Shown in pieces: positions 58,741-64,000 of a stretch of DNA of 64,000 bases. Location: the NCBI RefSeq assembly GCF_020723905.1, contig NZ_DYHZ01000002.1, positions 372,001 through 436,000 of the forward strand, read 5' to 3'. Origin of the DNA: Anaerolinea thermophila. GTDB taxonomy: Bacteria > Chloroflexota > Anaerolineae > Anaerolineales > Anaerolineaceae. Within the stretch, counting starts at the first letter, position 1. Each line of letters opens with the position of its first letter. Position numbers and translations under genes: made by a program. The notes under the pieces were generated by a model. That model did not search any database. It was given only the letters and a program-made list of their open reading frames with translations, and was not told the origin of the DNA.

Positions 58741-59514
58741 ATGCCCCATTTTTTGATTTCCAATGATGATGGCGTTCATGCGCCGGGCATTTTAGCCCTC
58801 GCTCAGGCGCTCATGCCGCTGGGCAGGGTGACGGTGTTTGCCCCCGACCGCAACTGGTCGGCTTCGGGGCATGATAAAACCATGGATCGTCCCCTGCGGG
58901 TGCGCGAAACCCACCTTGCCGATGGCACCCCTGCGTTGACTTCGGATGGCTCACCTGCCGATTGCGTCGCGCTTGCCTTGCTGGGGGTGGTGCAGGAACC
59001 GGTGGATCTGGTGGTCACTGGCATTAACGCCGGGGAAAACCTCGGACAGGACATGACCTATTCCGGAACGGTGACGGCTGCGATGGAGGGAGCGCTTGCC
59101 GGGTTGCCGGCTGTGGCGGTCTCCATGAAACTGCCTGCCAATGGCAGCAGACCGGATTTCACCGCCGCTGCGCACATTGCTCGCCGGGTGGTGGAGCGGG
59201 TGCTGCGCTTTGGTTTGCCGCCCCGGGTGGTGTTGAATGTCAATGTGCCGCCCCTGCCGCTCGAACAAATCAAGGGGATCCGCATCACCCGGCTGGGAGA
59301 GCGCATTTACCGCGACGCTCTGGTGACCCGTCTCGACCCTCGCCAGAAACCATACTACTGGATTGGCGGGGAGCCGCCGGACGGAATTCCTGAAGAGGGC
59401 ACGGATATTGGGGCACTGGCGGAGGGATATGCTTCTGTCACCCCTCTGCACCTGGACCTGACTCTGTACAGTCTGATTGAACCGCTCCGTCAATGGAACT
59501 GGGAGGAAGATTAA
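58741..59514 (+). CDS. surE: 5'/3'-nucleotidase SurE
   Basis: 257 aa. Dephosphorylates nucleoside monophosphates. N-terminal metal motif FLISNDDGVHAPGI, then VFAPDRNWSASGHDKTMDRP, SDGSPADCVALAL, VVTGINAGENLGQDMTYSGT and ALAGLPAVAVSM are conserved. The ATG at 58741 (MPHFLISND) begins the fold; an earlier ATG overlaps add. Starts 13 bases after the deaminase gene and should be co-transcribed. Confidence 0.96.
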   Translation: MPHFLISNDDGVHAPGILALAQALMPLGRVTVFAPDRNWSASGHDKTMDRPLRVRETHLADGTPALTSDGSPADCVALALLGVVQEPVDLVVTGINAGENLGQDMTYSGTVTAAMEGALAGLPAVAVSMKLPANGSRPDFTAAAHIARRVVERVLRFGLPPRVVLNVNVPPLPLEQIKGIRITRLGERIYRDALVTRLDPRQKPYYWIGGEPPDGIPEEGTDIGALAEGYASVTPLHLDLTLYSLIEPLRQWNWEED

Positions 59515-61565
59515 TCCGTTTTCGTTCCAGAGGTGTACCGCTGTGGAAAATCGGCGGGGGTGTGCTTTGCCTGCTTGTCGTCCTGACTGCATGCGCCGCC
59601 CCGCCGACACCTGCACCGCCCAGTCCCACTCCCAGTCCTTCACCCACCCACACGGCAACCGTGACCCCTTCCCCAACGGCTACCTTCACTCCCACCCCTA
59701 CTGCTACACCAACCCCTACCCCCACACCGGTGCGTGCAGGCACGCCGTTTGCTTCCGACCCGCAGGGGATTCTCGAAATCAACCTTGAGCAGGTGGTAGA
59801 ACTGGCACGCTGGGGGTATGGTTCCAGCCGCGATATCGCTCTCTCGCCCGATGGAACCTGGCTGGCGGTGGCAACCCGCCTGGGAGTGGTTCTGTACCGC
59901 GCCAATCCCTTGACGTTCTTTACCCTGTTGAACGTCTGGGAGCCTCTTCAGGTAGCATTTTCTGCCGATTCACAGCGGCTGTACATTGCCAGCCAGGGGA
60001 TTGAAGAATGGGATCTTACCACTATGCAGCCAGAACGGACTTTTCCGTCTGAGGGAGCCTCTCGGGCAATGGAGATGATCCTTTCCAGGGATGAACAAAC
60101 CCTTGCCCTGCTTTACCCTGACCCCATCGGGAAAAGCGCTGCATGGCTGGAACGCTGGGACCTTTCCAAAGGTGCGCTTACGGCAACTCTGCGCCTGCCC
60201 TCGCCGGGTTCAGCGGTGCGAGAGGTGGCGCTCTCGCCCGACCTGAACCATGCCGCGCTCCACGGTGGCGGTCTGGTGCAGGTAGTCAATGCCCGCACCG
60301 GCGACCCGCTGACGTTGCTCCCGGCTTCGCAATCGCCGCCGGGAAAGATGACTTTTTCACCGGACGGCTCCTTGCTGGCGGTGGCATATCCGGATCAGCG
60401 TTACGATTTTCAAAACACGAACCGGATTGAAGTCTTTACCGTCCCGCATGGGGTGCGGCAGTTTACCTACCGTCTTTCGGGCGGTGAGGGAAAAGATCAG
60501 GCCCTGATCAGTCTCGCGTATAGCCCTGCAGGAGATTTTCTGGCGGCGGGGTTTGCCAACCGCGTGGTGCGTCTCTGGCAGGGGGTGGGTTTACCGCGCA
60601 TGACCCTGCAGGGTGAAACCGAACCGGCGCAGTTGCTTTTCTCACCCGATGGCGCCCGTCTGGTTTCTTCTGGCGTGGATGTCTGGGAGATTGCCTCTGG
60701 CGAGCGTCTGGCATCCAGTGGCGAGCATTTTGCTCCGTTGAATGATTTTGTGATTGCCCCTGACGGCTCCTGGGTAGCGCTGGCGGGCTTTGCCAGGGTG
60801 GAATTGCGCCAGATTCAGGATGGGAAACTGCTGCGCACGATCACGGAGGGGTTGAGCGGTCCCGTTCGCGATGTGGATGTCTTCCCCGGCGGGCAGACGA
60901 TTGTGACTTCCAGCGATGAGGGAATGGCGCATCTTTACCGCGTTTCAGATGGGCGTTTCCTCTCCCGTCTGGGGGAGACTGGACCGCGTCTCTGGGCAGT
61001 GGCGTTTTCTCCCGATTCACGCTGGCTTGCCTGGAGCGGGGAAAACGGATGGCTGTACCTTTACGATCTTGAGCGGGATTTGCTGGCGCGCAAAATTGAA
61101 GAGCCGTATCTGGCAACGCGGATTCTCTTCTCGCCTACCAGTCAGCAACTGGCGGTGCTGACTTCCAGCGGGGTAAATCTTCGCCAGTTAAACGGCACGC
61201 TGGTGCGCGCCATTGGCGGCGCAGGGCTGGAGGATATGGCTTTCTCGCCGGATGGTGGTGTGTTGTTTGTGGCGGGAAATCAGGTTCTGCGTGGGGTGCT
61301 GGTGAGCGATGGATCTGACCTCTGGAAAGCCGATTACGATCCCCGGCAATCGCCCGGCGCGCTGGCAGTTTCTCCGGATGGGGCTTTTCTGGCGGTGGGC
61401 TGGCAGGATGGGCGCATCGAATTGCGGTGGGCGGGGGATGGCGAAGTCCTGCGCACGCTCTACGGACATCACGGCGCAATCACCCGTCTGGCATTCGCAC
61501 CTCAAAACCGCCTGCTCCTCTCGCTGGGTCAGGATGGCACAGTGCGCCTGTGGGGCGTTCCATGA
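59493..61565 (+). CDS. WD40-type beta-propeller lipoprotein
   Basis: 690 aa. Lipobox LTAC in GVLCLLVVLTACAAPP, a Thr/Pro stalk (residues ~30-80), then WD40-like blades to the end. The blades carry the repeated xLSPDGxxLAV pattern (DIALSPDGTWLAVATRLGV, MTFSPDGSLLAVAYPDQ, VAFSPDSRWLAWSGENG, ALAVSPDGAFLAVGWQDG, AFAPQNRLLLSLGQDGTVRL), probably two seven-bladed propellers. Likely a surface binding or scaffold protein. The ATG at 59493 overlaps surE by 22 bases; no better start was found. The stop overlaps the next gene as ATGA. Confidence 0.85.
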   Translation: MELGGRLIRFRSRGVPLWKIGGGVLCLLVVLTACAAPPTPAPPSPTPSPSPTHTATVTPSPTATFTPTPTATPTPTPTPVRAGTPFASDPQGILEINLEQVVELARWGYGSSRDIALSPDGTWLAVATRLGVVLYRANPLTFFTLLNVWEPLQVAFSADSQRLYIASQGIEEWDLTTMQPERTFPSEGASRAMEMILSRDEQTLALLYPDPIGKSAAWLERWDLSKGALTATLRLPSPGSAVREVALSPDLNHAALHGGGLVQVVNARTGDPLTLLPASQSPPGKMTFSPDGSLLAVAYPDQRYDFQNTNRIEVFTVPHGVRQFTYRLSGGEGKDQALISLAYSPAGDFLAAGFANRVVRLWQGVGLPRMTLQGETEPAQLLFSPDGARLVSSGVDVWEIASGERLASSGEHFAPLNDFVIAPDGSWVALAGFARVELRQIQDGKLLRTITEGLSGPVRDVDVFPGGQTIVTSSDEGMAHLYRVSDGRFLSRLGETGPRLWAVAFSPDSRWLAWSGENGWLYLYDLERDLLARKIEEPYLATRILFSPTSQQLAVLTSSGVNLRQLNGTLVRAIGGAGLEDMAFSPDGGVLFVAGNQVLRGVLVSDGSDLWKADYDPRQSPGALAVSPDGAFLAVGWQDGRIELRWAGDGEVLRTLYGHHGAITRLAFAPQNRLLLSLGQDGTVRLWGVP

Positions 61566-62446
61566 TAAAACGCTGGTTAGCCGCAATCTCGCTGCTGGTC
61601 ACCCTCAGTGCCCTGTTTGCAATGGCCCCTTACGGTCCGGGGGTGGCGCGGGATTCGGTGGAATACCTTGCCGCCGGGATTCATCTGGCTCAGGGTCGGG
61701 GTTTCCTCACCTTTGACGGAACTCCCTTCCGTCTCTGGCCTCCCCTTTATCCAATCGTGCTGGCTGGTCTGGCGTTGCTCCCTGTCGACCCACTGCTCAC
61801 GGGCGGATGGGTGAATGCCCTTTTGCTGGGTGTCGGCGTATATCTGGCTGGTTGCCTGTTTATGGATCTGTTCCCTGTCCGCCGCTGGCTGGGCTTGCTG
61901 GGCGCCGGGGTGTTGGGTATCTCGCATTCCATTTTTCCCCTGTCCATTCATCTGTTGTCCGATTTGTTATTCATCGTCCTGGTCTTTGCGTTTTTCCGGA
62001 TCGTTTCTACGGAGAAAGGGATGCGCGGGGTGATCCCTGCCGGCATTCTTGCGGGTTTGACCTGGCTGGATCGGTATATCGGTGTATTGCTCCTTCCTTT
62101 TGGGGTGGGATGGGTGTGGATGCATGCTCGTCTTTCCCTGCGCAAACGTCTGGAACACACCGGGTTATTCCTGACGGCGGCTTTCCTCCCCATGGCGGTG
62201 TGGATGGTGCGCAACCTGCGTCTGTTTGGACACCCTTTCGGCGCTCCGCCGCCAGCCCGACGTACACTGGCAGAAAATGTGGATGCCGCTCTTGCGGAAA
62301 TGCACCTGTGGCTCTTCCCCGATGCTTTTCCCCCGGTATGGGGATGGCTGACGGTTTTCCTGTTGGCGGTGGGAGCAGGATGGTTTGGACTGCGCTGGCG
62401 CACGGGCAGGTTGATGGGGGCTCCGGGATGGTGGCGGCTCTGCTGA
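61562..62446 (+). CDS. GT-C glycosyltransferase, N-terminal part before a frameshift
   Basis: 294 aa to the stop. Starts MIKRWLAAISLLVTLSALFA; the loop after span 1 has VARDSVEYLAAGIHLAQGRG and FRLWPPLYPIVLAGLALL, the acidic and WPPLYP elements of GT-C (ArnT/PMT-like) enzymes that use lipid-linked sugars. About seven to eight spans follow. After LRWRTGRLMGAP the frame ends in GWWRLC, a sequence unlike the family. The missing half continues in the -1 frame. Coupled to the WD40 gene by ATGA. Confidence 0.75.
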   Translation: MIKRWLAAISLLVTLSALFAMAPYGPGVARDSVEYLAAGIHLAQGRGFLTFDGTPFRLWPPLYPIVLAGLALLPVDPLLTGGWVNALLLGVGVYLAGCLFMDLFPVRRWLGLLGAGVLGISHSIFPLSIHLLSDLLFIVLVFAFFRIVSTEKGMRGVIPAGILAGLTWLDRYIGVLLLPFGVGWVWMHARLSLRKRLEHTGLFLTAAFLPMAVWMVRNLRLFGHPFGAPPPARRTLAENVDAALAEMHLWLFPDAFPPVWGWLTVFLLAVGAGWFGLRWRTGRLMGAPGWWRLC

Positions 62447-63069
62447 GCCTCTGGGGAGGGGGGTATTTTGTGTTTCTACTTTTCTCTTCTACTCAGGCGG
62501 ATATCACCCGTCTGGATGCCCGTCTGATGGCGCCGCTCTACCCCTCATTTTTGATGGTGATTCTCAGCGGGCTGGAAGGCACCTCACAGGCACTGAAACG
62601 CTGGCAGCGTCTTTCCTGGCTGGTGCCGCTCTTCATCGGTTTCATCTGGGGTATCCCTTCCGTGCAGGAATGGGGTCAGATGATTCAGCAAACCCGTAAC
62701 CAGGGCGCACCCCTTTACAATTATCTCAACACACCTGAATTTCGTCAGTCGGGGGTGACGGCATACCTGCGGGCGGAGAGCATTCCCGAGGAACTGCCTC
62801 TGTACAGCAACTATCCCACCGCGGTTTTTCTGTATACCCGCAGGATTTGTTCAGGTTCACCATGGAGCCGTCATCCTCATTATGCGATTGAGTATCCGCT
62901 GGAACAGTATCTGCCGGAGTTTCCTCAGGGGGAGTCAGGAGTGCTGATCTGGTATGAAGCAGGGGTGCACACCCATTATTATGCGCCTGAGGAGATTGCC
63001 CGGTTCTATCAAATGGAGCCCCTGTATCATGGTGAGGATGGTGGTGTATATCTGATTCGGCGGCGTTAA
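62428..63069 (+). pseudogene. GT-C glycosyltransferase, C-terminal part in the -1 frame
   Basis: 213 aa from the ATG at 62428; the family homology probably begins a few codons earlier. MVAALLSLWGGGYFVFLLFS, then ITRLDARLMAPLYPSFLMVI, a pattern found late in GT-C enzymes, and a soluble end (FRQSGVTAYLRAESIPEELP, RFYQMEPLYHGEDGGVYLIR). With one added base at the G-run 62416-62420 the two parts form one 502-aa protein. Whether this is a real mutation, a sequence error or a working two-piece or shifted gene cannot be told here. Confidence 0.65.
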
Positions 63070-63073
63070 ACAA

Positions 63074-63105
63074 ACCGTCGGAGAGGCGTTCACCTCCCCG
63101 ACGGT
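63074..63105. terminator. Hairpin between convergent genes
   Basis: ACCGTCGGAGAGG (63074-63086) pairs with CCTCCCCGACGGT (63093-63105) at 12 of 13 positions, 6-base loop. There is no T-run on the plus strand; it lies between the glycosyltransferase and mannosidase genes, which converge. Confidence 0.5.
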
Positions 63106-63125
63106 AACAGGCTCAGGTATCCGAA

Positions 63126-64000
63126 TCAGGCAAAGGACTCATACAGTGAGGTCACCCGCAGGGCTTTGCTCATTTTCTTCAGCGTCCAGCCCCTGGGAAT
63201 GGGGCAGGTGACAGTCACGCTGAACCCGGCGGGCACGTCGAAGTAATTGTCGCTGAAGATGACATCTGCCCCTTCGAGTTTCAGTTCGACGAAGCGCGCC
63301 AGTTTACGGGCTTGAACCACGATGACCGCCTGATTGCCCTCGCGGTGCAGAGAGTACTCCATTTGCGGATCGCTTAATTGAAGGTGTTTGTTGGGAACAA
63401 AGGTCGCCAGCGAGCGAGAGATTAACTCGTTTGCGTGATACAGTTCTGCCATGAAGACCAGTTCGCGACTGCGGTCCTCTTCACCGTACACCACTCCACC
63501 GAAATCCTGTGAGAAGACTGCCTGAGAGGATAACGGTGCAAGGTGGACCGGCACTTCACCGGAAAGTACCATTTGCCCGTCCACCGAAACCAGCGCCCAG
63601 CGTACTTTGCCTTCCCAGGGGGCGGTCAGGTCGCTGGTGAGGTGCACTTTCATCTTGGTACCCTGATCCTCGATGGAGAGCAGAACCGGCGCATAGAAAC
63701 GTTTTGCCGCATAATGCAGGGCTTTCCAGCGCCCAAAATAATCAATGCTCGACCACGACGCTACGGGCCAGCAGTCGTTCAACTGCCAGTACAGCGTCCC
63801 GCTGACGCGGTCGCGGTTGCGTCGCCAGTGTTCCACACCGTAGCGAATGCCCTCGGCTTGCAGGACCATGCTCAGGTACACCAGTGAGGGGAAGTCTTTG
63901 GGCATGCGGAAGGTTTCGGTCATCTGGGTAATGATCAAGCCGTTGCCGCTGGCGCTGCGCTGATGATGTTCCATGATGTACGAGGTCATGTTCCAGTCTT
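63126..64000 (-). CDS. GH2 beta-mannosidase, C-terminal part
   Basis: About 291 residues; the N-terminus lies beyond base 64000. Visible: DWNMTSYIMEHHQRSASGNG near the edge and SGTLYWQLNDCWPVASWSSI, DYFGRWKALHYAAKRFYAPV, the end of the GH2 barrel characteristic of beta-mannosidases. The two C-terminal Ig-like domains follow (for example VHLTSDLTAPWEGKVRWALV and FSDNYFDVPAGFSVTV). The catalytic nucleophile region is outside the window. With the beta-glucosidase it points to use of mannan and glucan fragments. Confidence 0.92.
   Translation of the reverse strand, partial: DWNMTSYIMEHHQRSASGNGLIITQMTETFRMPKDFPSLVYLSMVLQAEGIRYGVEHWRRNRDRVSGTLYWQLNDCWPVASWSSIDYFGRWKALHYAAKRFYAPVLLSIEDQGTKMKVHLTSDLTAPWEGKVRWALVSVDGQMVLSGEVPVHLAPLSSQAVFSQDFGGVVYGEEDRSRELVFMAELYHANELISRSLATFVPNKHLQLSDPQMEYSLHREGNQAVIVVQARKLARFVELKLEGADVIFSDNYFDVPAGFSVTVTCPIPRGWTLKKMSKALRVTSLYESFA

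Overview
The window looks like a chromosomal segment from a member of the Chloroflexota, class Anaerolineae (an Anaerolinea- or Thermanaerothrix-like bacterium). The evidence is the family content, the many cell-surface proteins with long Thr/Pro stalks, the A2-type caa3 oxidase with a fused ctaA-ctaB gene, and the moderately high GC. The lineage is inferred from gene style, not from a marker gene; no rRNA or tRNA gene was found. Coding density is high, many neighbours overlap as ATGA, and no insertion sequence, prophage, CRISPR array or origin was seen.

Layout. 1-5.2 kb: 5'-part of an alpha-glucan phosphorylase gene, a membrane protein, xylose isomerase, and a MarR regulator with YceI. 5.3-14.7 kb: an M16C metalloprotease, PPK2, and a cassette of MBL-fold hydrolase, tandem atypical protein kinase and TPR/membrane/Thr-Pro protein. 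14.7-19.7 kb: AIM24-like protein, GT-C glycosyltransferase, alpha/beta hydrolase, M20 peptidase, and small membrane and Cys-rich proteins. 19.7-27.2 kb: an uncharacterised 567-aa protein, GlgX, a gamma-glutamyltransferase and UvrC. 27.2-35.0 kb (minus): an aerobic respiration operon, subunits II-I-IV-III, SCO, a cupredoxin-like protein, SURF1 and fused heme A synthase/heme O synthase. 35.1-43 kb: lipoprotein, LuxR regulator, Gly/Asn-rich beta-helix surface protein, methyltransferase, Elp3 and a GH1 beta-glucosidase. 43.1-45.2 kb: a chelatase gene (ChlI/ChlD) split by a run of nine A. 45.3-52.3 kb: a complete ribose operon (LacI-type regulator, rbsK, rbsD, permease, rbsB, rbsA, second permease). 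52.4-63.1 kb: Thr/Pro membrane protein, three tandem M42 aminopeptidases, solute-binding lipoprotein, adenosine deaminase, SurE, WD40 lipoprotein and a frameshifted GT-C glycosyltransferase. 63.1-64 kb: 3'-part of a GH2 beta-mannosidase gene.

Together the genes describe a heterotroph that lives on polysaccharide and peptide breakdown: glucan phosphorylase, debranching enzyme, beta-glucosidase, beta-mannosidase and xylose isomerase for sugars; M16, M20, three M42 and GGT enzymes for peptides; ribose import plus adenosine deaminase and SurE for nucleosides. It also carries a full aa3-family oxygen reductase operon.

The most interesting signals are: (1) the A9 tract at 44166-44174, where a -1 shift joins the ChlI-like AAA+ part to a VWA part that has no start signal of its own, as expected of a chlD gene that makes two chelatase subunits by programmed frameshifting; (2) a receiver-like domain fused in frame to cytochrome oxidase subunit II, with a strong internal ribosome binding site; (3) a protein with two atypical kinase domains; (4) a 57-aa Cys-rich protein; (5) genes that look leaderless.
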